DNA from: an uncultured Bradyrhizobium sp.
GTDB lineage: Bacteria; Pseudomonadota; Alphaproteobacteria; Rhizobiales; Xanthobacteraceae
Assembly (NCBI RefSeq): GCF_947648125.1
Contig: NZ_CANSMR010000008.1
Coordinates: 236,509 to 300,508 of the forward strand
Reading direction: 5' to 3'
DNA: 64,000 bases
Shown here: piece after piece, positions 1-9,900 of the stretch
Layout: the number at the start of each line of letters is the position of its first letter
Numbering within the stretch: position 1 is the stretch's first letter
Notes under the pieces: model-generated
The model's database searches: none
Seen by the model: the letters and a program-made list of their open reading frames with translations, nothing else
What the model was told of the DNA's origin: nothing
Program-made: the position numbers and the translations under genes

Positions 1-1257
1 CTGATGCTGCGAAGCTTCCGCCCGCTGTTCGGGCGTCAGCCACCACAGCAGGAACAGCAGCGCGATCCCGTTCGAGGCCAAGCTTGTCGTCAGCGGCACG
101 TTCATGATGGCCTGAACGGCGATGCTTGACGACACCGCGATGAAGCGCGGCGGCAGGTGCCGCGAGACCATCGACCCCACCGACAGGATCAGGCCGCACA
201 CGAGTGCCGAAACCGGCGCGAGCGCAAGACCGACCGACGCGATGCCCTCGGTGGCGAGGAAGGAGGCGTTGAAATTGCCGTCCCGATAGATCGCCCCGAG
301 CGCCGGGCCGAGCTCGCCATACGGGCAGGCGGTCACCTGTCGCAGGATCGAGATCTGGCAGAAGCGGGTCAGGTCGCGGTGCGCGAAGAAGTCGGCGTAT
401 TGATCGAGGGCCAGCGACGGGATTGCGAGGAAGCGCAGATTGATGGCGCTGAACACGACGTAGTCCTTGTCGGCGCCGAGCACGGCGAACGCCGTCAGCC
501 CGATGATCATCGGAATGAGAAATGCGAGCACCGTGGCCAGCCGCGGGGTGAACCGGCCGAACAGCCAGAACAGAAACGGCAGCCAGATCGGCAGCAGCAG
601 AACGGTCTTGTTGTTGACCACCGGATAGAAGCAAAGCGCGAACAGCAACACGCAGGCGGCCTGCATCCATTGCCTGCGCGATGCGAAATGCGCGAACAGA
701 TAGGGCAGCACCGCGCCGATCATGATTCCGGTGAGATAATTCAACAGCGCCGGCCGCGTGACGGCGTTGCGGGCTGCGCCGTAAGGATTGCCGAGATTGG
801 CGCCGTACGAGATGTCGGCGACCAGCACGGCGAAGGACGACGCCAGCAGCAGCAGCGCAATGCGTTTGATCGCCGTTTCGGACAGGCCGGGCCGCCACAC
901 CGGCATACTCTGGAACATCAGGGGGATGATCGCGGCGGCCAGCGCGGCGATCATGGCCCAGCGGGCGATGGCATGTGGATAGTCGAACGCGCTGAAGAAG
1001 CTGAGCCAGACGAAGCCGAACACCGCTGAGAGCAGCGAGAAGCTCACCAGATAACCGAAACTGAATCGGCCGGCGACGAACGCCGGGACGAAGACGGCCA
1101 TGATGGCGGTGCCGAGGATGGCCTCGGCAGTGACGCCGGAGCGCCAGACATGCATCGCCGGGAACGCGTGCCCGCAGGCGATCATCGAGGCGGTGCTGAG
1201 GACGAAGAACCCAGGGATCGTGACCCCGACAACCAGGTCTTCGCGCGTCAATTGCAT
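1..1257 (-). CDS. Polytopic membrane protein, 3' part beyond window
   Basis: This frame is read from an ATG at 1257 (N-terminus MQLTREDLVV) and stays open for 419 codons to the first base of the window, so the C-terminus is missing. Hydrophobic spans alternate with short basic loops along the whole length, giving about ten membrane segments. There is a larger periplasmic-looking loop around the stretch QISILRQVTACPYGELG. The topology recalls O-antigen or oligosaccharide-repeat polymerases (Wzy-like), which are recognised mainly by shape, but I see no motif that settles it. It is the only long frame here without in-frame stops. Function is unassigned; that it is a real membrane protein is fairly sure. 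Confidence 0.7.
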   Translation of the reverse strand, partial: MQLTREDLVVGVTIPGFFVLSTASMIACGHAFPAMHVWRSGVTAEAILGTAIMAVFVPAFVAGRFSFGYLVSFSLLSAVFGFVWLSFFSAFDYPHAIARWAMIAALAAAIIPLMFQSMPVWRPGLSETAIKRIALLLLASSFAVLVADISYGANLGNPYGAARNAVTRPALLNYLTGIMIGAVLPYLFAHFASRRQWMQAACVLLFALCFYPVVNNKTVLLLPIWLPFLFWLFGRFTPRLATVLAFLIPMIIGLTAFAVLGADKDYVVFSAINLRFLAIPSLALDQYADFFAHRDLTRFCQISILRQVTACPYGELGPALGAIYRDGNFNASFLATEGIASVGLALAPVSALVCGLILSVGSMVSRHLPPRFIAVSSSIAVQAIMNVPLTTSLASNGIALLFLLWWLTPEQRAEASQHQ

Positions 1258-1421
1258 TGGCCCGTCCGAATCGAAAGCTGACGGCAGCTAGCCAGTGGGC
1301 CCCGGACGATGCAAGTTAAGCAAAGTTAAGCGATGTCTCGGTCTGTGTTGTTCTGTTTCTGCTGGGCGATTTATCACCGCGGCGTCGTATTGAATTCACA
1401 AACGGCAACTCGCCGCCTTGA

Positions 1422-1613
1422 TCAGGCAAAGAATGCGGCGACCGCGTTCAGGTCGGATTGTCCCGGGGCATCGCCACGCAAATTCGCGTCGATGATGCGG
1501 CGGCAGGCGTCAACCGTGTGGGTATCGCCCAATTCGTTGGCGGCCTCGAGGATCGACCAGACCGTATCCAGGGGAATCTCGCTCTGCATGGTCGCGTTCG
1601 GGTCTGACAGCAT
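1422..1613 (-). CDS. Small hypothetical protein (63 aa)
   Basis: Small acidic protein starting MLSDPNATMQ and ending LNAVAAFFA. The stretch SEIPLDTVWSILEAANEL followed by THTVDACRRIIDANL looks like two amphipathic helices. The start is placed at the ATG at 1613; a second ATG eight codons later is possible. It lies 14 bases downstream of the zinc-ribbon gene on the same strand, so the two are probably co-transcribed. A longer frame extends upstream to 1712, but it would overlap the zinc-ribbon gene and has shadow-like, Arg/Pro-rich composition, so I did not use it. I do not recognise the family. Confidence 0.5.
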   Translation of the reverse strand: MLSDPNATMQSEIPLDTVWSILEAANELGDTHTVDACRRIIDANLRGDAPGQSDLNAVAAFFA

Positions 1614-1627
1614 CGGCGGCGCCGGGG

Positions 1628-1828
1628 TTAGAATTCGAACAGGTCGCGGCCGCGCCGCGCCAGCGTGTGCAGGTCCGCCACCGTGCCGCGCACGGCGTTG
1701 CAGTGGCGGCATTCGATGATGGTGTCGCCGGACGCGTGCGCGGGATCGGCGACCTTGATCGCCAGGCTACCGCAATCTGTGCAGATGATCTTGAAGCCGG
1801 TCGAAATCACTTGCTGCTGCAAATTCAT
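1628..1828 (-). CDS. Small zinc-ribbon protein (66 aa)
   Basis: The protein starts MNLQQQVISTGFKI and carries two Cys-x2-Cys knuckles, CTDC at residues 16-19 and CRHC at 40-43, a pattern typical of a zinc ribbon. The stretch between them (IKVADPAHASGDTIIE) is what separates the knuckles in such folds. The C-terminus is basic and aromatic (ARRGRDLFEF). The ATG at 1828 is preferred over upstream starts because the upstream residues look non-coding. The gene following it at 1613 is probably in the same operon. Zinc binding is inferred from the four cysteines; the cellular role is unknown. Confidence 0.6.
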   Translation of the reverse strand: MNLQQQVISTGFKIICTDCGSLAIKVADPAHASGDTIIECRHCNAVRGTVADLHTLARRGRDLFEF

Positions 1829-1925
1829 GTGGGCCTGCGCCTCTGTTGACGGCCACCTTACGGAACAATTTTTAAAACTGGGGTCGCGGAGCGGATTGCA
1901 ATCGAACGACCGCATTAGGAGGCGG

Positions 1926-2117
1926 TTAAGACTTCGCTGCGACCGCGCATGCAACAACGAGGAGCGGATTGCGGCGCAGGATCGAGAACAAGCTCAGATA
2001 GAGCAGGTCGTCCTTGATCAGGGTGTCGTCGAGGTCGAGCACCAGCGACAGCGATCTCGCGTGCCCCGTATCGGTGGTCCTGCAATCGCCGTAGCCGAAC
2101 CTGATGGCGAAGCCCAC
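1926..2117 (-). pseudogene. N-terminal fragment of a HAD-type protein
   Basis: The frame holds LVLDLDDTLIKDDLLYLSLF, which is HAD motif I (DxDxT) with the downstream helix seen in HAD domains fused to UbiA-type prenyltransferases. It then runs RRNPLLVVACAVAAKS into a stop after about 40 residues of recognisable similarity. HAD enzymes need three further motifs, none of which is present in any nearby frame. A GTG at 2117 could start it, but no ribosome binding site is obvious. I read it as the remnant of a deleted gene. A short real protein cannot be excluded. Confidence 0.45.
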
Positions 2118-2153
2118 ACCGCCTGATCGGAGCTCGAGACGATCAGGACCAAC

Positions 2154-2175
2154 AAAAAAGCCGCCCGAAGGCGGC
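2154..2175 (-). terminator. Rho-independent terminator
   Basis: On the minus strand a perfect 6-bp stem, GCCGCC-TTCG-GGCGGC, is followed directly by six T residues (2159-2154). It lies 30 bases past the stop of the small membrane protein gene at 2206-2409 and would end that transcript. Confidence 0.85.
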
Positions 2176-2205
2176 CGCTTTGTCTGCCGAAGCGTGAATA
2201 CCGTC

Positions 2206-2409
2206 TTAGCGGACCGTCGAGGTGCCCGAGGAGGTGATTGCGACAGGCTTGCCGGCCTTGATGACCTGGTTGGTCTGGGCGGTCTGGGTGAAATCCGCGT
2301 TGTTCCGGGCCGATATGCCGAAAGCCGCAACCCCGATGGCCGCAACGAGAGCAACCACTACAATCTTGAGGTGGGTCGCACGATCGGCTGAATGGATCGA
2401 GTGGTTCAT
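2206..2409 (-). CDS. Short single-span membrane or exported protein (67 aa)
   Basis: The protein starts MNHSIHSADRATHLK, then has one hydrophobic span (IVVVALVAAIGVAAFGIS, about residues 16-33) and a polar tail rich in Thr, Gln and Asn. This could be an uncleaved anchor or a signal peptide. A strong terminator follows at 2154-2175, and the upstream gap to 2600 leaves room for its own promoter, so it looks monocistronic. I recall similar short proteins in Bradyrhizobium genomes, all without a function. Confidence 0.75.
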   Translation of the reverse strand: MNHSIHSADRATHLKIVVVALVAAIGVAAFGISARNNADFTQTAQTNQVIKAGKPVAITSSGTSTVR

Positions 2410-2599
2410 GGTCGCCTCCGGGCGTCTATGCGCCGTCTATGGCAGCTACTGGTAAGCCCCATCTGTTTCCGGATCGTTTCGTGAGTTCCCGGAAATGGTT
2501 TCGTGCCACGGGCGGATTGGTTTCACCGTGTCTTGCGTCACAGAAAGAGAGGGCTGAAACTGGCCATGGGCGCGGACCGCGCTTGGGAGAAAAACAATA

Positions 2600-3622
2600 A
2601 TGAAAACAAAGAACATGACCCGCCGACGGATGCTGGGAACCGGCTCCGTGGCACTTGCCGCGACGATGTTTGGTAAGCCGTCTCTTGCCGCGGCTGAGTT
2701 CGACTTCAAGCTCGGTGTCAACACTCCGGAAACCCATCCGCTAACAATCCGTCTGGCCGAGGCGGCCAAGCTGGTCGGCAGGCAATCGTCCGGCCGGGTC
2801 AGCATCACGGTGTTCGCCAACAGCCAGCTCGGCGGCGATCCGGAGATGCTCTCCCAGGTCCGCGCCGGCGGTATCGAGCTATTGGCTGCACCCAGCATGA
2901 CCCTGTCGACGCTGGTGCCCCTGTCGGGGCTGCCCAGCATCGGCTTTGCGTTCCAATCCTACGACCAGGTCTGGGCGGCGATGGATGGCGGCGTCGGCGA
3001 CATCGTCCGCGATGCGATTGCCAGAACCGGCGTCGTGCCGCTGAAGAAGGTCTGGGACAACGGCTTCCGCCAGATCACCTCGTCGTCGAGTCGGCAGCTC
3101 AACAGCGTCGACGATCTCAAGGGTTTTAAAATTCGCGTGCCGGTAACGGCATTGCTGACGTCGCTGTTCTCAGGACTCGGCGCGCTGCCGTCGAGCATCT
3201 CCTACAGCGAACTCTATTCGGCGCTGCAGACCCACATCGTCGAAGGGCAGGAGAATCCGCTGGCGCAGGTCTCGACCGGAAAACTGTACGAGGTGCAGAA
3301 ATACTGCGCGCTGCCGAACCATTGCTGGAGCGGCTACTGGATCCTCGGCAACCGCCGCGCGATGGCTGCCCTGCCACCCGATCTGCTCGAACTGATCAAT
3401 GCGGCGTTCGACGCGGCGGCGGCGAAGGAGCGCGCCGATCTGGTCGAGATGGATCGCTCGTTGCAGGCCGAGCTGACCGAGAAGGGCATGACCTTCAACA
3501 AGCCCGATCCCGTGCAGTTCAGGGCAGCCTTGGTGAAAGCCGGTTTCTACACGCAGTGGCAGAAGACCTATGGCGCGGACGCCTGGGCTGCGCTGGAGAA
3601 GTACACCGGCAAGCTGACGTGA
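2600..3622 (+). CDS. TRAP transporter solute-binding protein (DctP family)
   Basis: Periplasmic solute receptor of 340 residues. The N-terminus has a twin-arginine-type signal (MTRRRMLGTGSVALAAT, export after about residue 30). The mature part shows DctP-family features: LGVNTPETHPLTIRLAEAAK near the start, the GVVPLKKVWDNGFRQITSS region, and the FKIRVP segment, whose Arg normally contacts the substrate carboxylate. The length is normal for the family. A TRAP system also needs DctQ and DctM membrane subunits, and neither is nearby, so this is an orphan receptor that must share or lack membrane partners. The substrate is unknown; TRAP receptors mostly bind organic acids. Confidence 0.85.
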   Translation: MKTKNMTRRRMLGTGSVALAATMFGKPSLAAAEFDFKLGVNTPETHPLTIRLAEAAKLVGRQSSGRVSITVFANSQLGGDPEMLSQVRAGGIELLAAPSMTLSTLVPLSGLPSIGFAFQSYDQVWAAMDGGVGDIVRDAIARTGVVPLKKVWDNGFRQITSSSSRQLNSVDDLKGFKIRVPVTALLTSLFSGLGALPSSISYSELYSALQTHIVEGQENPLAQVSTGKLYEVQKYCALPNHCWSGYWILGNRRAMAALPPDLLELINAAFDAAAAKERADLVEMDRSLQAELTEKGMTFNKPDPVQFRAALVKAGFYTQWQKTYGADAWAALEKYTGKLT

Positions 3623-3754
3623 CGGTGTGAGCGCGGCGATCTCGGGCGTCGCGCTCCACTTACCTCTCGCGGACGCGCACTCCGTTCGGGACGTTCAAAT
3701 GATCCGGCTCGAGGCTTCCGGTCGACCTGTAAATCGACGGGTCATTTCGAACCC

Positions 3755-5585
3755 TCACGGGTGCGCCGCCAGCCGCGCAAATCCGTCGTCGCTCCAGTCG
3801 TCGCTGCCGACGCCGTGGCGCACGAAGAACAGGCCGGCCGGATCGTACTTCTGCTTGATCTCCAGAAGCCGCTGGTAGTTCGGGCCCCAATAGGCCTGCT
3901 GCCATTTCGGTTCGAAGAAGCTGCTTTCCGCAAGATAGGCGCCGCCGTCCGGCGCCACCTTTCTGAGTTCGCCGACCGCCTTCGCGATCCCTGCGGCATT
4001 CTTGCGCGCATCGGCCAGATCCGGCTCGTGGCCGCTGAGGCCGGAATAGGCCGGCGGGCCCTCGCTCGCGATGATGGCGAGCACGAAGGCGTCGATCACA
4101 GCGGGGTTCGTGGCGGTTTCCCTTGCGGAGGCGATCGCGGCGTCCGATCCGCCGGCCAGCCCTTTCTGTAAGTGCAACTCGACCGTCGCATGCTGGGCGG
4201 CCGCCAGCAGGGCTTCGACAAGCCGCGGACGCTCCACGCCGCTCAGCAGCGATGCGCCAAGCCAGAGCGATTCAAAACCGTGGATGAAGTGTCCGGCTTC
4301 GCTCAGATTGGCGGCCCAGAATACGTTCTCCGCCGGTGCGCCCGGACGACCATCGGAGAGGATCGCCTGCGGAGCGCGCTGCTTGATGTAGGCGACATCC
4401 CAGCGGCGCGCTGCCGGACCGGTGCGGATCGATGGCGGACGGGTGAAGGTGAATTCCCCCTCGGCCTCCGTGACGAAGCGAATGAAGGGCTGCCACAGTT
4501 CGTCGGCTTGCTGCCTGTCAAGGCCCAGGAACGACAGCTGGATGTCAAGCGTATGGCCCGGCTTGATGTTGACGATCTCGCCCCAGTGACGGTTGTGCAG
4601 GCGGTCGGCGTAGAGATCCACGAATGCGCTCACGAGGCGGCGGAATGACGCCTGAGACGCCGCTTTGATGGTCATGGAGGCGAAGCCGAAGATGTTCGGG
4701 CAGTGCGTGGGTGCGCAACGTCATGCGGGTGACGACGCCAAAGGTGCCGCCGCCGCCGCCGCGCAAGGCCCAGAACAGGTCCGGGTTGCTGCGCGCATTT
4801 GCGATCCGGACGACGCCGTCCGCGGTGACGATCTCGGCTTCCAGCAGGCTCGCTGCGGCGGTGCCGTAGTTCTTCGAGTAGCTGCCGAAGCCGCCGCCCT
4901 GCACCAGTCCCGCGACGCCGACGGTTCCGCAGCCGCCACCCTGGACATAGCGGCCACCTCGGGTCATCACCTCATTGTAGACATGCATCCAGATCGCGCC
5001 GGCGCCGATGGTGACGGCCGGCTGCGGCGGATCCAGGCAGCCTTGCGGGATGAAGCTGTCGTGCAGCGTGATGTCGCGCATCGCGCGGGTCCAGATCATC
5101 AGCGAGTCGGGTGCACTCGATGTGCCGAGATAAGAGTGGCCGCCGCCCCTGACGACCAGCCGAAGATTGTTGTCACGGGCGAAATTGACGGCGGCAACGA
5201 CGTCACCTGTCTTGCGCGCCGCGACAGCGTAGGCACTTGGCTGGGACGCCCATGCATCGAGATAGCCCGTAGTCTGGGTCAGCGCCGGGTCGTCGCCGAT
5301 GTAGTAGGGGTTCTTCAGCCCCTTGAACACGTCGCGGCACGCCGGACCTGAGGGGCTGTCCTGACACGCCGCCAGCGGCGACTTCACCGCCATGAGGTGG
5401 CCGTCGGTTTGCTCGTTCAGCCGGTTCCAGCTGGCGGCTGACGGCCATTGCGGGTCCGAGGGACGCGTTCGCCGAAACATTTGCGCGGAGTTGCTCGCAC
5501 TCTGCGCCGCGGCAACCGGCCCCGGACCGATCCAGCGCGCCATCGGCGTCAGGGCGGCGCCGATGAGGAGTTCGCGACGATTCAT
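3755..5585 (-). pseudogene. Berberine-bridge-type FAD oxidoreductase, frameshifted
   Basis: Two minus-strand frames together make one family-length oxidase of about 600 residues. The first (from ATG at 5585) has a Tat-like signal MNRRELLIGAALTPMA and a PCMH FAD-binding domain with RGGGHSYLGTSS and GGGCGTVGVAG, holding the His and Cys used for covalent flavin attachment. The second holds the substrate domain and the BBE tail (YWGPNYQRLLEIKQKYDPAG). The frames join at a CCC run (minus strand, 4700-4698). Removing one C gives a continuous reading ...ALPNIFGFASMTIK. So a single base change disrupts an otherwise intact gene. It may be a recent mutation or a sequencing error. The substrate is unknown. 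Confidence 0.85.
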
Positions 5586-5773
5586 CGGCCGGTCACCTGT
5601 CCGTGAGTGGAGCGGATTTCACGCCGTCCGGATGGCGCGCCATGCTGTCCTTGCGGGACGCCGCTCGCCTGCCTGTGATAAAGACCCGATGGCGTGACGG
5701 ATCGCAATTGGGTCCCGGACCTGGCCGCCGGGGCAGGTGACCTGACGAGTTGCAGCATTTACTCCATCCCGAC

Positions 5774-6754
5774 ATGTCCACGACGCAGCCAGAGAATTCC
5801 ATTGAACGCGGCATCGATCGGCGCGTCGAGCCGGGTTGGGATGAGCAAGCGGAATTCGGGGACGAAAATCGCAGCGATGTGACGGCGATCCGACCGGGCG
5901 GGGCGAGGCGCGGCTCGATGCTCGCCTATGGTTGGGTGGCGCTGCTGATCGTGGCCAGCGGCGTGGTCAACGTCTTCTCCTCGGTGAGCGAATTCAAACT
6001 CTCCGCTGGGTTCGCGCCATTGCGCATGCCTGTGCTGCTCGAGGTGACGAGCGCCATTGCCTGGATCCTGTTTCTGCCGCTGCTGCGAAGCGGCATCACC
6101 CAATTGCGTGTTGGTCGCAGCCGAGTGATGGCTGTCACACTGGCGGTGGCGGCGACGCTGCTTTACGCGTTCGCGCATCTCGTCACCATGGTCGGGTTGC
6201 GCAAGCTGCTGCTGGGCGACGGCTATGCCTTTCACTGGGCAACGGCGTTTCCGCATGAGCTGCAGAAGGACGTCGTCTCGTCGCTGATGGTGGCCGTGGT
6301 GATCTGGCTGATGGACCGCAAGGTGTTGGCGATGCCGGTAACACCGATGCCCGCAACACCAGCGCCGCCGGCCTCGGCGCTTGCACTGCCGCCGGCCGGG
6401 CCGTCCGACGACGCCGCCAATCCCAGCCTGTGGCTGCGGGACGGCGCCACGAGCTTTCGGGTCGATCCTCGCGATATCGTGGCCGTGACGTCTGCGGGCA
6501 ACTATGTCGAGTTTGGCCTCCCCAACGGACGTCGCCTGATCCGCGGCACGCTCGCGCGGGAGGAGGGGCGGCTCAGGCCGTTCGGCGTTGTCCGCGTGCA
6601 TCGGGCGAGGCTGGTGAACCTGGCGCGGGTCGTGGCAGTCGAGCATCGTCCGGCAGGCGACTTCGTCCTGCGGATGGACAATGGCGAGACAATCGCGGGC
6701 AGCAAGCGCTATCGGGATGTCGTGGCGAGCTTCACGGAAAATACCAACAGGTAG
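5774..6754 (+). CDS. Membrane-anchored LytTR-family transcriptional regulator
   Basis: The protein has a polar N-terminal stretch, four hydrophobic spans (about residues 50-200), a Pro/Ala-rich linker, and a C-terminal LytTR DNA-binding domain of about 100 residues. The LytTR signature is clear: LWLRDGATSFRVDPRDIVAV, then AGNYVEFGLPNGRRLIRGTL, then FGVVRVHRARLVNL and GSKRYRDVV at the end. It lacks a receiver or kinase domain, so it should sense something through its membrane part. The ATG at 5774 (MSTTQPENS) is preferred; an upstream ATG at 5750 also fits. It points toward the autotransporter gene 206 bases downstream, a possible but unproven target. Confidence 0.85.
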   Translation: MSTTQPENSIERGIDRRVEPGWDEQAEFGDENRSDVTAIRPGGARRGSMLAYGWVALLIVASGVVNVFSSVSEFKLSAGFAPLRMPVLLEVTSAIAWILFLPLLRSGITQLRVGRSRVMAVTLAVAATLLYAFAHLVTMVGLRKLLLGDGYAFHWATAFPHELQKDVVSSLMVAVVIWLMDRKVLAMPVTPMPATPAPPASALALPPAGPSDDAANPSLWLRDGATSFRVDPRDIVAVTSAGNYVEFGLPNGRRLIRGTLAREEGRLRPFGVVRVHRARLVNLARVVAVEHRPAGDFVLRMDNGETIAGSKRYRDVVASFTENTNR

Positions 6755-6960
6755 GTCCTAGGGGACCCCGCGCCGACGGCCCATCGGTCTGCCGCCGATG
6801 TGGCGGGACGAAGTGGGCCTCGCCTTGTGGCAAAGAAGGCACATCGTCGCGCTTTCGGTTCCATTTCTGTATTTTGTCATGCGGCAGGATGTCTCAGGGG
6901 ATACAACCTCCCGCTGAGATTTTCAGTGGTCGCGCGATACGCGGCCCGAGTTGGAATGCC

Positions 6961-9900
6961 ATGCGCGTGTCCGTTGTTGAACGCTTTCGTTTCCCCTGTT
7001 TGCGACAGGTTGCCGTAACCCTCGCCTTGGTCGTTAGCCTCGGGACTGCGGTGCACGCGCAAACTGGCGGTCAGGGCGGCGGCAACTTCAATGGCCTTGG
7101 CGGTGGTTGTGGCGGCGCAGCCGGTGCGAGCAGCGCGACGACAACCGGCGGAGCCGGCGGAAACGGCAGCTGTGCTAACTCCGGTGGTGGCGGCGGGGGC
7201 GCGGGCACGACCGGCGGCAAGGGCGGCACGAGCCCTGATGGCGCGGCCGGCGGCGCCGGGGGGATCGCGGGTGTCGCCGGCCGCGCTGGCGGCGACGGTG
7301 TGGGTGCCCCGGGAGGGCCTCAAGGCGCCGGGCAGGGCGGCGGCGGCGGCGGTGGTGCGCATGGCCTCGTGGTTACGACCGGCTCCACCCTGACAACGAG
7401 CGTGACGGGCGGCAATGGCGGCAATGGCGGTGCCGGCATCGCCGACGCCGGCGGCGGTGGCGGCGCAGGCGGCTACGGCGTTGTCGTCGAGAACGGTGTC
7501 AACGTCGTAGTCAATGCCGCGGCGACCGGCGGTAAGGGCGGAGCCGGCGGCAGCTCACAAAATCCGTTCGGTGCCAATGGCGGTGACGGCGGCTTTGGGC
7601 TCTTTGTCACGGGCGCGTCGATCATCACCAACAACTCCGGCATCATTGGTGGCAACGGCGGCGCCGGCGGCGTCAACGTCGGCTGTTGTCCGTCGTTCGG
7701 TGGCAAAGGCGGCAACGGCGCGGCCGGAGTCTCGCTTGCGCCAGGCGGCACGCTGGTGAATTCGGCGACGATCATCGGCGGCACTGGCGGCGTCGGCGGC
7801 AACACCACCGACCCCAACAACAGCGCGGCTGCCGGAACCGGCGGCAGGGGTGGTGCCGGCGTGACCGGGTCCAACGCAACGATCAACAACAGCGGGACGA
7901 TCACGGGCGGGACGGGCGGTACCGCAGGAACTGGCGTCACCCCCAGCGTAGCCGGGAGCTCCGGTGCCGGGATCAGCGGCGACAACCTCACGATCATCAA
8001 CAGCGGATCGATTTCCGGTGCGTCCGGGGCTAACGCCATCACCTTCACCGGCGGCAGCAATTTCCTCCAGTTGCAAGGCGGATGGAGCCTCAATGGCAAT
8101 CTGGCGGTCAATGGCAGCGGCAGCCTGACATTCACGCAAACCGCTCCGGTGGTGCTGTCGAATGTGATCACGGGTACGGGCAGCATCGTCCAGAGCGGTC
8201 ACGGGACGCTGACCCTGACGGCGGCGGAAAGCTATTCCGGCGCGACGACCATCAATTCCGGCGCAACGCTGGCGCTGTCAGCTTTCGGCAGCATCTCGAA
8301 TTCGAGCGTCGTGACGGTCAATGGCACATTCGATATTTCGGCATCATCGTTCTTCCTCAACAGGATCACGACGCTCGCGGGCGGTGGATCGGTTGCGCTC
8401 GGCAACAACGCGCTGGTGATTACCGCCGGTTCGACGGAGTTTTCCGGCGCGATCAACGGCTCGCGCACAGGGGGCCTCGAGATCGCCGGCGGAACGCTGA
8501 CCCTGTCCGGCGCCAACGGCTATTTCGGCTTTACCCAGATCGATGCCGGCGCGACGCTCGCGCTCAAGGGAAACGGTTCGATCGCCAATTCGGTCAATGT
8601 CGTGTTCGCTTCGGGCGCAGGAATCGGCACATTCGATATTTCGCAGACCAATAGCGGTGCGAGCGTCGCCGGCCTGTATGACCCGACCGGCCTCAGCATC
8701 GTTTCTCTCGGCGCCAAGACGCTGACCATCACCAGCAGGGTAGGCCCCTACGACGGCGTCATCCAGGATGGCGGCATTGGTGGCGGCACCGGCGGCAATG
8801 TGACGATCGCTTCTGGCGGCCTGGCAAGATTCGGCGGCGCCAACACCTATACCGGGCTGACCACGATCAACGCCGGCGGCCAACTCGACCTGATCAGCGG
8901 CGGCAGCATTGCGTCCTCAAAGGCCGTGATCAACGACGGCATCTTCGATATATCGCGCGCGGGCGGCGGTGTCTCGATCAACAGTCTTTCCGGGACCAGC
9001 ATCGCCGGCACCGTGAACCTCGGTGCCAATACACTGACCTTCACCAATGCCAACGGCACGTTCGCCGGCGTCATTGGGGACGGCGGCGCGGGCGGCGGTG
9101 TGGCGATCTCCGGCGGCAAGGAAATCCTGACCGGCATCAACACCTACACCGGCGCCACCACTGTCACCGGCGGCACCCTTGAAGTGGACGGCACGATCGC
9201 CAACTCGCTGAAAGTGACGGTCAATTCCGGCGGCACGTTGAGCGGCACCGGCATCGTCGGTGCTCCGACCGTCGTCTTTTTCCACAACGGCGCCACGTTG
9301 ACATTGTTAGGCGCCAACCCCGGCGCCACCACCGCCGTTGATGGTACGATTGTGGTGAAGGAGCCGGTCACCGACGACACCTTGAGGGGCGGCTTCGCCA
9401 TTCCGGCACCCACGACCATCATGAGCGGAGGCTCGCTTGCGCCTGGGAGTGCTGCAGATCCGACCGGCACACTGACGATCAACGGCGCACTCGCCTTCCA
9501 ATCCGGCGCGATCTATCAGGTGCAGGTGACGCCGACCGCTGCGGCATCGACCAATGTCAACTCGAACGCGACACTTGGAGGCGCGACCGTCAATGCAGTG
9601 TTCGCCAACGGCAGCTACATCTCCAGGCAGTATACGATCCTGAACGCCGCTGGAGGCATATCCGGCACGTTTGCATCCAACATCGCCAATACCAACCTGC
9701 CGACGAATTTCACCGACACGCTGAGCTACGACGCCACCCACGCCTATCTCAATCTGGCGCTGAATTTTCCGTCCCCCAACTTTGGCGGCGGCCTTTCCAC
9801 CAACCAGCAGAACGTCGCGAACACGCTGGTTAACTACTTCAATGCGACCGGCGGCATTGCGATGGCCTATGGCACGCTCACGCCGGCGGGGCTGACTCAG

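Noticed and set aside
157-1029. 290-codon plus-strand frame
   Set aside because: Rich in Arg, Gln, Asp and His with no hydrophobic core. The minus strand encodes a clear membrane protein instead.
7473-8186. Pro/Leu-rich minus-strand frame
   Set aside because: It mirrors the Gly-rich repeats of the autotransporter (GGC repeats read backwards give Pro/Ala), so it is not a gene.
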